Source of the DNA: Longimicrobiaceae bacterium
GTDB taxonomy: Bacteria > Gemmatimonadota > Gemmatimonadetes > Longimicrobiales > Longimicrobiaceae
Assembly (NCBI GenBank): GCA_036375715.1
Contig: DASVBS010000023.1
Span: 1 to 54,714 of the forward strand
Direction of reading: 5' to 3'
Length of the DNA: 54,714 nucleotides
Part shown: positions 39,895-51,586 of the stretch, piece by piece
Numbering within the stretch: the first letter of the stretch is position 1
How the letters are laid out: each line of letters opens with the position of its first letter
Notes under the pieces: generated by a model
Told to the model about the DNA's origin: nothing
What the model saw: the letters and a program-made list of their open reading frames with translations, nothing else
Databases searched by the model: none
Position numbers and translations under genes: made by a program

Positions 39895-42539
39895 CAGCTC
39901 GATGGAGTCGTCTCCTTCTTCCGGCGCCCTCCGCCACGGCTGCCTCTCCCCCCGCGCTTGGGGCTTGCCGCTGTGGAGGAGGCAGAAGCCTTGGTCGCGG
40001 GAGCCGCCTTGGCGGCCGACTCTGCTTTTCCGGACGTCGCCCGGGAGCCCGACCGGCCGGAGGAGCGACGGTTTGCCGTCCTCGCCTTCGCGGAGGCCTT
40101 CGTGGGTTCCGCCGGCTTCACCGACCTGGCCGGAGCCGCGGGGGCAGCCTCCTGCTCGGCCTCGCCCGAGGCGCTACGACCGGCGACATCTGCCCTCCAC
40201 TGCTCGAGCACGGCGCCCGCCCGGCGCGGGCCGATCAACTCGCGTACTTCGTCCGCCTGGCTCTGCAGCGCCCGGAAGGTGCCCTCGCCGAAGCGATCGT
40301 AGAGGGCCTCCGCCGTTTTGACCCCCACCCCGCGATAGGCGCTGAGGTGAGCGACGATGCCCTCCCGATCGACCGGGAGGCCGGAGAAGGCCGCCGCCTC
40401 CGCGGCAGCGGGCGTGGTCTGCTCTGCGGCCTTCCTCCCCCTGCCACGCCCGCGTGACCTGCGCGCGGGCTGCTGCTTTTCCTCTGCCGCCTGCTGGGCA
40501 GCGGCGGGAGCGGGTTTCGCCGCCTGGCCGGGCAGGATGGGCGGGACGCCTACCGCCTCGTCCGCGTCGCCCCGGATTGCACGGGCACGCCGAGCCCGAG
40601 CCGTGATCTTGTCGATCGGCCCCTCGGGCGGCAGAGCGCGCTTGGGAGTCTCCGCAGCAGGCTTTTCCTTTCCGGCCTCGGCGGCTGGCTCTTCCTTCGC
40701 AGCGGCCGCGGCGGCTTTCTGCTTCGCAGGCTTTGCGGCCCGGGTCTTCGCCTCCGGCTGCGGGGCCTCTTCCGTGGTCCGGGACACCGCGTTCGAAGCC
40801 TCCGCTTCCGCCCCACGTCCACGACCGCGGCCGCGACGACCCCGCCGAGACTTCTTGCGCGCCTCCTCCGCGGCGGGGGCAGCCTCGTCAACTGCCGCGG
40901 CTGCCGACCCGCCGGTTGCCTCGGGCGAGGGGTCATCGACTACGGGGACTGCCGCTGCGTCCTGCTCCGCGGCAAGGCGCGTTGCCGGTGCCACCACCTG
41001 CCCCGGCAGGATGGGCGGCGGCCCCGCCAGCGCACCGGGCCGCCCGGCGCGACGTCCACGGAGTGCACCCACCCCAACCGTGCGGATCGTTGCCGGCGTG
41101 CTCTCGGCCGCTGCAGCGGCGTCCGGCGCCGTTGCCCCCTCGGCCGCAGCTGGCGTCGCTTCCGGCAACTCCGCCTTTGGCTCTGCCTTCTCTGCTACCG
41201 CCTCCGCCGCCGTATTCTTCCCGGCGCGCGCCTCCGCTGCCGGCCGGGCCGGCGGGGCCGACACGCTCTTTGGCGGGGGCAGGCGCTTGCCGCTGGCGGG
41301 CAACGCGACCTCGTAGTTGCCGCCGTTCGACCGCTGCAGATCGATCACTTCGGCGTCGTGCGCCTGCCGCAGGAACCGCGTGAACTTGCTGAAGCCGAGG
41401 ACGGCCTCATCGAAGCCGGGCGAGAGGTCCAGCATCTTGCGCTTCACGTCGCCGTCGCGCACGGCCTTCGCGCCACCCGAGGTGAGCTCGCGAAGAGCCG
41501 CCTGCAACAGTGCATAGGCCTGCTCGATTCCCGTGCCGTCTTCGGCAAGAGCGGTTTCCCTGTCCGCCCCGACGACGGGGGGAGCTTCGGCAACCGGCTG
41601 GAGCACCTCGGTCGCCTCGGCCTCCTTTTCGGTAGCCGTTTCCGCAGCGACTTCCTCCTGGCGGGGGCTCGGCGTGTGGCGCCCATCGCGACGAGGCTCG
41701 CGTTCCCGCTCGCGGCCGCGGCCGCGGCGGGGCTCGACGCCTTCAGCCGCCTCGGGCGCAGCCTCCACCTCGTCGCTCGGCACCAGCTCGTACTGTCCGT
41801 TCTCCCCCTTGCGCAGCCGGACGATCCCCTTGTTGGCGGCCTCCTGCACGAAGCGCGAGAACTTGCTGTAGCCGAGCTTCTTCTCGTCGAAGGCAGGGTC
41901 CAGATCGAGCATCACCTGCTTCAGCCGATCCGTTCGCATGACGTCGCCGTTCGCCTCCATCTGCTCGGCGGCGCGCCTCACCAGCACCCAGGGATCCTCC
42001 GTCGACTCCTGCACCTCGCCCGTCCGGGTCAGCCCCGAGAGCGAATGGTACGAGTAGTACTCGTCGCAGTTCTGGATGAGGAGGTCGCTGGAGGATTCAC
42101 GCATCCCCACGCCGATGACGTACTTGCCGTACTCCTTGAGCTTCAGCACGCAGCTCGAGAAGTCGGAATCGCCCGTCATGAGGATGAAGGTCCCGATCTC
42201 CGGGCGGGTGAAGACGAGCTCGATCGCGTCGATCGCCATGCGGAGGTCGGTCGCGTTCTTCTTGGACGACCCGTAGGCGGGCGCGAAGATGAGATCGATC
42301 GAGGATTCGGCGAGGGGAACGATGTACTGCGGATAGCGGCGCCAGTCGGCGTAGGCTCTCTGCACCGCGACCTTGCCGCGGATCACGTCCGAGTTGAGCA
42401 GCGCCTTGAGCTCTTTGCCCAGGTCGCTGCGAATGCCCATCGTGACGTTGTCGAAATCGATCAGAAGCGCCGCGTTCGGCGCATGGGAGTAGCCGGCGGT
42501 CCCCGGAAAGGGGGAGCGCTGGCCGGATGGAGAAATCAT
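39894..42539 (-). CDS. NYN nuclease with two OST-HTH/LOTUS domains, RG-rich linker and HhH end
   Basis: The 881-residue protein has an N-terminal NYN (PIN-like) RNase domain with acidic residues in ALLIDFDNV, KNATDLRMAIDAIEL and LMTGDSDFSSC (about 25-155). Two OST-HTH/LOTUS domains follow (about 180-255, KLGYSKFSRFVQ; about 335-410, VLGFSKFTRFLRQ), which bind RNA. A 350-residue disordered, Ala/Pro/Glu-rich linker carries an Arg-Gly stretch (RRGRRGRGRGRG) and two copies of PPILPGQ. A helix-hairpin-helix region (LSAYRGVGVKTAEALYDRFG) and a basic Gly/Arg end close it. Start is ATG 42539; GTG 42548 is an alternative. It overlaps aag by one base. Confidence 0.85.
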   Translation of the reverse strand: MISPSGQRSPFPGTAGYSHAPNAALLIDFDNVTMGIRSDLGKELKALLNSDVIRGKVAVQRAYADWRRYPQYIVPLAESSIDLIFAPAYGSSKKNATDLRMAIDAIELVFTRPEIGTFILMTGDSDFSSCVLKLKEYGKYVIGVGMRESSSDLLIQNCDEYYSYHSLSGLTRTGEVQESTEDPWVLVRRAAEQMEANGDVMRTDRLKQVMLDLDPAFDEKKLGYSKFSRFVQEAANKGIVRLRKGENGQYELVPSDEVEAAPEAAEGVEPRRGRGREREREPRRDGRHTPSPRQEEVAAETATEKEAEATEVLQPVAEAPPVVGADRETALAEDGTGIEQAYALLQAALRELTSGGAKAVRDGDVKRKMLDLSPGFDEAVLGFSKFTRFLRQAHDAEVIDLQRSNGGNYEVALPASGKRLPPPKSVSAPPARPAAEARAGKNTAAEAVAEKAEPKAELPEATPAAAEGATAPDAAAAAESTPATIRTVGVGALRGRRAGRPGALAGPPPILPGQVVAPATRLAAEQDAAAVPVVDDPSPEATGGSAAAAVDEAAPAAEEARKKSRRGRRGRGRGRGAEAEASNAVSRTTEEAPQPEAKTRAAKPAKQKAAAAAAKEEPAAEAGKEKPAAETPKRALPPEGPIDKITARARRARAIRGDADEAVGVPPILPGQAAKPAPAAAQQAAEEKQQPARRSRGRGRGRKAAEQTTPAAAEAAAFSGLPVDREGIVAHLSAYRGVGVKTAEALYDRFGEGTFRALQSQADEVRELIGPRRAGAVLEQWRADVAGRSASGEAEQEAAPAAPARSVKPAEPTKASAKARTANRRSSGRSGSRATSGKAESAAKAAPATKASASSTAASPKRGGRGSRGGGRRKKETTPSS

Positions 42540-42645
42540 CTGATGCACTCTGTCTCGTCTGTTGGATTCGACGAGACCCCTCCGTCTCTCCCCGCGCCCC
42601 GCGCGGGGGACGACGGGAGGAGCCTCGTCCTGTTACTGTCCTGCT

Positions 42646-44247
42646 TCATGCCCGCCGGCTCGACTCCTCCGCGCTGATGATGCGCGCGAGCTCGACCCGA
42701 CGGACCTTACCGCTCCCCGTCATGGGGAAGCCGTCGAGAAATCGCACGAGGTCCGGGACCTTGTAGTCGGCCATCACTTCCCGGCAGAACTCCTTGATCT
42801 CCTCGCCGGTTACGATGGCACCCTCCACCGGCACCACACACGCGCACGCCACCTCGCCGAGGACCTCGTGCGGGAGCCCCACCACCGCCACATCCAGTAC
42901 GGCCGGATGAGCGTGCAGGCGGTCCTCCACCTCCCGCGGGTACACGTTGAACCCGCCGCGGATGATCACTTCCTTGCGTCGACCGAGGATGTGGAGGTAG
43001 CCCTCCTCATCGATCATCCCCAGGTCACCCGTAAGGAAGTAGCCATCCTCGGTGAACGCGTGGGCAGTCTCCCCGGGCTGCCGATAGTAGCCCTGCATCA
43101 CCCCCGGCCCTCGCACCACCACCTCACCCACCGACTCGACGGGAAGGGGAGTGCCGTCCAGGTCGAGGACCTTCAACTCCACCCCGTCGAGCGGGCGCCC
43201 CACCGTGACCAGCGCTTTCGCCTCCGGATCGTCAGCGCGGGTGATGGTGACGGTGGAGCCCGTCTCCGTCAGCCCGTAAGCGATCCGGGCATCCGGAACG
43301 AGCTCGCGCCGGATGCGGGCGATCAGATCTTCCGCTACCGGCGCGCCCGCCACGATCCCCGTGCGGATCGACGACAGGTCCCTGGTGGGAAGAGTCGGCT
43401 CATGGAGGTCGAGAATGAAGCTGGTCGGCACTCCATGATACACCGTAACCCTCTCTCGTTCCACCACCTCCAGGGCTTCGGCGGGGTTCTGATCTTCCTG
43501 CAGCACCAGCGTGGCACCCGCGGCAGTCGTCCCCAGTACCCCGGTGGCCAGTCCGAAGACGTTGAAGAGGATGGTGATGCCGAACACCACGTCCTCAGGG
43601 ACCAGCGAGATCGCGTCGGCGGTGGCGGTGGCGGTCCAGAGGAGGTTCGTGTGGGTGAGGGAAACCCCCTTCGGCTTCCCCATCGTCCCGGAGGTATAGA
43701 CGATGGCGAAGACGTCTTCATCGGGATTGATGTCGGGGCGGGGGTATTGGCGTCCTTCTCCGCTCGAGACGAGGTCCTCGAACTGGTAGATCCGATCGTC
43801 GTACCAGAGGTCCTCTTCTCCCACGGAGACGACGTACTGCAGATCCGGAAGTGAGGTGAGGAAGTTCTCGAACCGGGCGAGGTAATCGACTCCGTCCCAG
43901 GTCTCCGCTGTCACCACCACCACCGACTCGGAATGCCGCAGCATGTACTGCAGCTCGGGGGTGGTGTACTTGGGATTCAGCGGAACGATGGTCGCGCCGA
44001 GCTTGGCCGCGGCGAACATCGCGACGATGTACTCGGGCCAGTTGGGGAGGTTGAGGGCGATGCGGTCACCGGCTTCGATTCCAAGCTCATACAGTGCAGC
44101 CGCGAGGGCTTCGGCCTTCGATTCGACTTGGCCATATGTCAGTCGACGGTCTCCTAGGACCACCAGTGGGTGGTTGGGAGCCTCCGACGAACGTACGCTC
44201 AGAACCTCGGCAACCGACCGCCCTCGAAAGCGCTCGGCAAGCGCCAT
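42646..44247 (-). CDS. Acyl-CoA synthetase / AMP-dependent ligase
   Basis: The 533-residue protein activates a carboxylic acid to acyl-AMP and then to the CoA ester. It has the AMP-binding loop [45 protein letters not shown] and the acyl-ligase Lys in SGKVRR near the end. It is a long-chain fatty acid type by overall pattern. GGAGGTG lies before ATG 44247. Divergent from the helicase gene, 146 bases apart. Confidence 0.92.
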   Translation of the reverse strand: MALAERFRGRSVAEVLSVRSSEAPNHPLVVLGDRRLTYGQVESKAEALAAALYELGIEAGDRIALNLPNWPEYIVAMFAAAKLGATIVPLNPKYTTPELQYMLRHSESVVVVTAETWDGVDYLARFENFLTSLPDLQYVVSVGEEDLWYDDRIYQFEDLVSSGEGRQYPRPDINPDEDVFAIVYTSGTMGKPKGVSLTHTNLLWTATATADAISLVPEDVVFGITILFNVFGLATGVLGTTAAGATLVLQEDQNPAEALEVVERERVTVYHGVPTSFILDLHEPTLPTRDLSSIRTGIVAGAPVAEDLIARIRRELVPDARIAYGLTETGSTVTITRADDPEAKALVTVGRPLDGVELKVLDLDGTPLPVESVGEVVVRGPGVMQGYYRQPGETAHAFTEDGYFLTGDLGMIDEEGYLHILGRRKEVIIRGGFNVYPREVEDRLHAHPAVLDVAVVGLPHEVLGEVACACVVPVEGAIVTGEEIKEFCREVMADYKVPDLVRFLDGFPMTGSGKVRRVELARIISAEESSRRA

Positions 44248-44393
44248 GACACCTCCAGCCCGGGGATGTAAACCGCTGGTGCAACGCGGGGAAGATAACT
44301 TCCACCGCAGGGCTCGTCAAACTTTGACTCCACCTGATTTCAGGCCTATCTTCCGGCCTCCTTCGCCGGAAAATTTTCCTGGAAAGACGTCCT

Positions 44394-46574
<2,181 letters not shown>

Positions 46575-46617
46575 GGCGGTTGCCAGTCTGAGAAATTCCA
46601 GTGGGGGCTCTCGTTCG

Positions 46618-46659
46618 CGTGCAATCCGTGCGCGGCGAGCTATCGGTCAGGATTGCGCG
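46618..46659. terminator. Possible hairpin between convergent uvrD and aroB
   Basis: CGTGCAATCC (46618-46627) can pair with GGATTGCGCG (46650-46659), a 10-pair stem with one wobble and a 22-base loop that covers the aroB stop. No T-tract follows. It is the only obvious structure in the convergent gap. Confidence 0.35.
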
Positions 46660-47777
46660 AAGTCCCCCAGCACCCCCATCACCTCCACATCCTCCACCGC
46701 CACACTCCACCGCCCACCCGCCGGGTACGCCGCGCCGATCCGCTCGATCAGGGAATACTCCACCCGACCCGATCGAGCCTTCTTGTCGGTGCGGGTAGCC
46801 GCAACGACGGCCGCGGGATCCATCCCCTGCGGAAGAGAGACCGGCATCTCCATGCGGGCCAGCAGCGTGCGCAACGCCTCGGCGGTCCCTGCCACGGTGA
46901 TTCCCAGCGCCTCCCCCAGGCGCGCCTCCGCCACCAGACCGATGGCGATCGCCTCCCCGTGCAGGAGCGAAAAGCCGGACAGAGCCTCCACGGCGTGACC
47001 GATCGTGTGGCCGAAGTTCAGGGTCTTCCTCAGGCCGCCCTCGCGCTCGTCGCGGGTCACCACGTCGGCCTTGATCTTCACGGAACGGGAAACGAGGTGG
47101 GCCACCGCATCGGGACGCAGCGCGAGCACGGCCGGGAGCTGCGCCTCCATCCACGCGAAGTACTCGGTATCGGCGATCGCCCCGTGCTTCACCGCCTCGA
47201 CCAGGCCCGCTAGCAGCTCGCGCGCCGGCAGGGTCTTCAGCACGGCCGTGTCCGCGAGCACGAAGCGCGGCTGGAGGAACGCACCGATCAGATTCTTACC
47301 GGCGGGTGTGTCGACTCCGGTCTTGCCCCCCACGGAGGAGTCGATCATTGCCAGCAGCGTCGTGGGGATCTGCACCAGCGGCAGGCCACGCATGTAGGTG
47401 GCGGCAACGAACCCGGCCAGGTCTCCGGTCACGCCGCCACCCAGCGCCAGCACCGCAGCGTCACGACCCAACCCCGCGTCGAACAGCGCGTCCGAGAGTC
47501 GCTCCCAGCTCGCGCGGGTCTTGTGCACCTCTCCAGCGGGAAAGGTGAAGAGGTCAGCCGTGATCCCCGCGGCGGCCAGGCTCTGCCTTACTTTGTCCCC
47601 GTAGAGCCCCGCCACCCGGTCGTCGGAGATCACGGCATACCGGTGCGCCGGGCAGTGTGCGCGGAGCAATTCAGGGAGAAGCGAGAGCACGCCTTCCCCG
47701 ATGATGATGTCGTATCCTCGTTCTGGAACTTCCGGTAGGTCGACCCGTACGCGCGTTTCGCTGCCCGACCGCTCCAT
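46647..47777 (-). CDS. aroB: 3-dehydroquinate synthase
   Basis: AroB converts DAHP to 3-dehydroquinate in the shikimate pathway. The 376-residue protein has the NAD loop LALGGGVTGDLAGFVAATYMRG, QIPTTLLAMIDSSVGGKTGVD, the zinc-binding VEAVKHGAIAD and LNFGHTIGHAVE. ATG 47777 follows GGGGCAAGAG. It lies 78 bases downstream of folK. Confidence 0.97.
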   Translation of the reverse strand: MERSGSETRVRVDLPEVPERGYDIIIGEGVLSLLPELLRAHCPAHRYAVISDDRVAGLYGDKVRQSLAAAGITADLFTFPAGEVHKTRASWERLSDALFDAGLGRDAAVLALGGGVTGDLAGFVAATYMRGLPLVQIPTTLLAMIDSSVGGKTGVDTPAGKNLIGAFLQPRFVLADTAVLKTLPARELLAGLVEAVKHGAIADTEYFAWMEAQLPAVLALRPDAVAHLVSRSVKIKADVVTRDEREGGLRKTLNFGHTIGHAVEALSGFSLLHGEAIAIGLVAEARLGEALGITVAGTAEALRTLLARMEMPVSLPQGMDPAAVVAATRTDKKARSGRVEYSLIERIGAAYPAGGRWSVAVEDVEVMGVLGDFAQS

Positions 47778-47855
47778 GCTCTTGCCCCTTCCCGGTAAAT
47801 GCCTCGAGCGAGATCCGACGGTAACCCGCGGTCACCGCCCCTCGCAAGCGCAGAA

Positions 47856-48353
47856 TCAGTCGACGTGCGGAAGGGGTCCCATCCACTCGACACGTCCCGC
47901 CGAGGGAAGCAGGGCGAGCAGCTCCGAAGCCGTGAGGTCGAGCACCGGATGGCGCCACAGGGGGGCGATCTCGGCGAGGGGAACCAGCACGAAGGGGCGC
48001 TCGTGCATGCGGGGATGGGGGAGGGTCAGCGTGGCGGATTGATAGCTTCCCCCCGCTCGATCGAGCAGGTCCACGTCGATCGTGCGGGGTGCATTCCTGA
48101 AGGTGCGTACTCGACCGATCTCCGCCTCCACCCGGGTGATCTCCGCGAGCAGCTCCTCCGGCTCCAGCGCGGAACGCCCCTGCAGCACGACGTTGTAGAA
48201 ATCCGGCTGGGCACGAAATCCCACCGGTTCTGTCCGGTAAACGGAGGAGATCCGGTCCACCTCCACCGTCCTGCTCAGCGAGCGGATGGCCGCGGCGAGT
48301 TGCTCGCGGGGACGTCCGAGATTCGCGCCGAGCCCGAAGAGGACCTGATGCAT
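47856..48353 (-). CDS. folK: 2-amino-4-hydroxy-6-hydroxymethyldihydropteridine pyrophosphokinase
   Basis: FolK makes the pyrophosphate of the pterin in folate synthesis. The 165-residue protein has FGLGANLGRPREQL, VYRTEPVGFRAQPDFYN, the metal-binding RTFRNAPRTIDVDLL and LPHPRMHERPFVLVPLAEI. It is 20 bases from the metallopeptidase gene upstream. Confidence 0.96.
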   Translation of the reverse strand: MHQVLFGLGANLGRPREQLAAAIRSLSRTVEVDRISSVYRTEPVGFRAQPDFYNVVLQGRSALEPEELLAEITRVEAEIGRVRTFRNAPRTIDVDLLDRAGGSYQSATLTLPHPRMHERPFVLVPLAEIAPLWRHPVLDLTASELLALLPSAGRVEWMGPLPHVD

Positions 48354-48373
48354 GAAGCCCTTCGACCCCGCGG

Positions 48374-50059
48374 CTAACGACCGACGGGCACCCGCTGGGT
48401 GGCGCTCCGCAATCCGTCGGAGTAGGAGAGCTCCAGCTCCGCAGCCCGCGAGCTGACACGGGCCCGGCCGCCGCGCGCGAAGGCCAGCACCTCACCCGTC
48501 GCCGGGTCGCGCACCATCACCATCGGATTCCGATCCGCATCCCAGGACAGCTCCACCGTTTCCGCATCGACCCGGCGCAGCGGTGGGCGGGCGTCGGGAA
48601 CCCGCAGGCGGGACTCGGACGGCTCCACGGGGTTGGCCGAGACCGACGCGGACCGACCCTCACCCGTGACCCGCAGCGTCGCCAGCCGATCCGCGACGTC
48701 GCCGTCGACCGGCAGGCGCAGCGCGAAGTTCCTCGCGCCCGGGCGTCCGTCGCTGACCGTTGTCGGGGCAAACGCATACGAGAAGAGCGAATTTCCGGCC
48801 GCATCGAGACCCTCCACCCGATAGTCCCCACGCGGCGCCGGCATCGACCCCGGTCCGTCGACCTGGAAAGCGGGTTCGAGCACGATCCCATCGTCCTCGA
48901 TGCGCCCCCACACCAGCAACGAAGACCGGGAGGTCGAGGATGGCGGCCCGTCATTCTGTAGACGGTAGTTCAGGACGGCCTGAAAGGTGTAGTCACTGAT
49001 CCACCAGCTCGCCTCGCAGTACCCCATGATATCGGTGAAGCTGAACGGAGCCTTGATCTCCGCAGTCTCCACATCCATGCCGTAAACGCCCACAAACCCC
49101 TGCAGGTACGGGTACTGGGGGTCGGCACCGCCTGCGTCACCGCAGGGTGCGTGACGTCGTCCGAAGTTGTGCCCCAGCTCGTGCGCCATCGTCTCCGGAG
49201 CATCGGGGAAGCGATCCCAGCCCAGCGCCGTACGACTGGGGATATCGTTGGCGATCCCCACAACCCCTCCCCCATTGTAGGGCGGGTTTACCACGCCGTA
49301 GTAGTAGACCGGGTCACCGGCTTCTACCTGCCGTACTGCCTCCAACTCAGCGACTATCCGCTCCCAGATCGTTCCCTCGGTATTCAACGGCGGGGTATTG
49401 GTCGTATACGGCGCCCGGAGCGTCACCTCCAGCTCACTGATCGGATAGAGCTTGCGTAACAGGGTGAGGAACCGTTCGAGATTGGTGCTCGTGACCCTCC
49501 CCCTGAGCCCGGTGGACGTCTGATGTACGGGGACGATCGTCAACCGCAGCGGCGGCATCTCGTGCACGGTGATGTCCAGAGGCGTGCACCCCGCCGGATA
49601 GCAGTTGTCGCTGTCCGAGACCTCAGCGATCTCATCGTCCGGGTCTACCTCCACGAGCAACCGCAATCCGGGCTGGATGAGCTCACCCGGCACCTTCGTG
49701 TTCCACGATGTGACCGCGTTTTCCTGATCGACTCTCTGCGGAACGAATGGACTCCTTGCGGGCAGGTCGTAGACCGCCACTTCCTCCGTGCCGTGGTAGA
49801 GTCGAACTCTGACCTGCGGCGCAGCGTCTTTGAGGGAATCGTTCGAGAGCGCAAACACGCGCACGTAGGCGTCGCGATCGGCCACCAGCGGCACGGTCCC
49901 GCCGCGTGTCTGGGCCGTCTGTACGAGGTAGGCGGTTTCGATCCGCAGGTTGAAACCCTCGGGGTCGTCGCCCGTCGGGCCGCCGTCGTCTCCACACGCC
50001 CCAAGAAGAAGCGCGGCAAGGGCGAGCAGCGAGCGGCTGGTAGGTTTGAACTTCATCAC
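48374..50059 (-). CDS. Secreted metallopeptidase lipoprotein (HExxHxxxxxH)
   Basis: The 561-residue protein begins with a lipoprotein signal (LLALAALLLGAC). A CARDB-like N-terminal part (VRVFALSNDS ... VEVDPDDEIAEVSDSDNCYP) leads to a metzincin-like zinc site H-E-L-G-H-N-F-G-R-R-H in MAHELGHNFGRRHAPCG, with a Met turn FTDIMGYC. The C-terminal 200 residues are beta-rich. It is likely outer-membrane anchored and cuts extracellular proteins. It lies between susD and folK on the same strand, 144 bases after susD. Confidence 0.85.
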   Translation of the reverse strand: MMKFKPTSRSLLALAALLLGACGDDGGPTGDDPEGFNLRIETAYLVQTAQTRGGTVPLVADRDAYVRVFALSNDSLKDAAPQVRVRLYHGTEEVAVYDLPARSPFVPQRVDQENAVTSWNTKVPGELIQPGLRLLVEVDPDDEIAEVSDSDNCYPAGCTPLDITVHEMPPLRLTIVPVHQTSTGLRGRVTSTNLERFLTLLRKLYPISELEVTLRAPYTTNTPPLNTEGTIWERIVAELEAVRQVEAGDPVYYYGVVNPPYNGGGVVGIANDIPSRTALGWDRFPDAPETMAHELGHNFGRRHAPCGDAGGADPQYPYLQGFVGVYGMDVETAEIKAPFSFTDIMGYCEASWWISDYTFQAVLNYRLQNDGPPSSTSRSSLLVWGRIEDDGIVLEPAFQVDGPGSMPAPRGDYRVEGLDAAGNSLFSYAFAPTTVSDGRPGARNFALRLPVDGDVADRLATLRVTGEGRSASVSANPVEPSESRLRVPDARPPLRRVDAETVELSWDADRNPMVMVRDPATGEVLAFARGGRARVSSRAAELELSYSDGLRSATQRVPVGR

Positions 50060-50203
50060 GGGAAACAGGTCTTGGCGGGCCGGCCGCGCAGCCGGAAGAA
50101 TCGCTGCAAGTAACCCCTTCGCACGATTGTTGTTCCGCCCCCTTCCCCGCGCTCGGACGGGGGAGAACCTCCTGCCGGCTCTCTCCCGTCCGTTGCCCGT
50201 GCC

Positions 50204-51574
50204 TCACTCCTCGTCCAGGCAGGCTCCTGAATAGTTCGGGTTGTTTCGTTCGTCGAAGGGTACGGGCAAGCTGGTGTCCTCGCCGTAGGTCTCGCCCTGG
50301 ATCGCATTGCCGATCGGGAAGACCTCATTGGGCGCAAACCCGTACTCCCTTACCATCCGCCTCAGATCCCCCAGGCGGTGCGCCGTGATCCAGAGCCAAC
50401 GCGCCCGCTCTTCGTAGAACTGGAGCACCCGTTCCGTGGGCGATCCGGGGTCCGCCAGCGGCGCCAATCCGACCGACGAACGGAGGTCGTTGAGCGATCC
50501 GAGGTATGCCCCGCTGGATCCTCCCGCGAGCTGGGCCTCCGCCTCGATGAGGCGGGCTTCGATGCCAGTGGCCAGCGGAAGCGGGCTGTCCGGACCTGTG
50601 TACAGCCCCTGTGAGTAGAGGGGGGTCTCCGTTCCCAGGCCGTCGCCGCTGGAATCGGCCGGAACTCGCGGGTCGATCGTGTTGTCGGAGTCTCCCCGCG
50701 CGAAGAAGCGCAGGCCGTTCTGGCCCTCCTCAGTCGCCGCGGAGATGCGGCTCGCTGAGTTGGTGAAGTACCAGACCGCATTGTTGGGTTGCGGCGGAAG
50801 GCCGAACGGCAGGGAGTAGACGAAGTCGTTCGGCACGTCGGCGACCGCCGCCGGGGCTTCGTCGAACCGCCCGAGGTTCAGGAGCACGCGCCCCCGTCCC
50901 ACCCGCGCGAGATTCGTCATGTCGGCGTCCTGGTGAGAACCTGCCGTGGCGAGCGCCGCGTCGAAGTGGGCCAGGGCTCTCTCGAGGGTCTGCGTGGTGG
51001 TGAGTTGCTCGCCGAACTCGATGTCGCCGCTGAACTCTGTCACGCTGAAGGGAACACCGGAGCAGAAATTCTCCGCGAACAGCACGTAGGCGAACCCCGC
51101 CAGGCTCAGCATCTCAGCGTGTTGGGCACTGTTCGCGCGTGGCGACTCGGCGAACAGAGCGGCGGTTCGCTCGGCGAGGTTGCGAGCTCGCTGCATGTAG
51201 CGGTAGGCGATGAGCAGCTCGCCGTTCGTATCGAGGATGCGTCGTGCATCGATCTCGTCGAGCGTGCTGAAGGTACTGGCGTGCCAGAACTCGTCGGCCA
51301 GCAGACCGCCGAGGTGGATCAGGCCGGGTCCGGCCGTGCTCGCGTTCGATGCCTCGCCGCCGTACGCCCGGGCAAACTCGAAGACGACGCCGTTCGCAAC
51401 GATTGGCAGGTTCGCCGTGTCGGCCACTACCTCGGGCGTGATCAGATCCGGATTGGTCAGCTCGACGATGCTGTCGACATCGCAACCCGACAGGGCCGTC
51501 GCGGCAAACCCCGCGAGCATCGCCTGCCCCGCTCGAACCCGCCAGCTCCAGAGCGCATTCAGTTTCGGATTCAT
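50204..51574 (-). CDS. RagB/SusD-like nutrient-binding lipoprotein
   Basis: The 456-residue protein has a lipobox (GFAATALSGCDVD), helical TPR-like segments (YRYMQRARNLAERTAAL, LSLAGFAYVLFAENFCSGVP), and a C-terminal EERARWLWITAHRLGDLRRM typical of SusD/RagB. It sits on the outer-membrane surface and hands substrates to the SusC-like porin encoded 12 bases upstream. Start ATG 51574 follows AAAGGGG. Confidence 0.92.
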   Translation of the reverse strand: MNPKLNALWSWRVRAGQAMLAGFAATALSGCDVDSIVELTNPDLITPEVVADTANLPIVANGVVFEFARAYGGEASNASTAGPGLIHLGGLLADEFWHASTFSTLDEIDARRILDTNGELLIAYRYMQRARNLAERTAALFAESPRANSAQHAEMLSLAGFAYVLFAENFCSGVPFSVTEFSGDIEFGEQLTTTQTLERALAHFDAALATAGSHQDADMTNLARVGRGRVLLNLGRFDEAPAAVADVPNDFVYSLPFGLPPQPNNAVWYFTNSASRISAATEEGQNGLRFFARGDSDNTIDPRVPADSSGDGLGTETPLYSQGLYTGPDSPLPLATGIEARLIEAEAQLAGGSSGAYLGSLNDLRSSVGLAPLADPGSPTERVLQFYEERARWLWITAHRLGDLRRMVREYGFAPNEVFPIGNAIQGETYGEDTSLPVPFDERNNPNYSGACLDEE

Positions 51575-51586
51575 GAGGGGCCCCTT

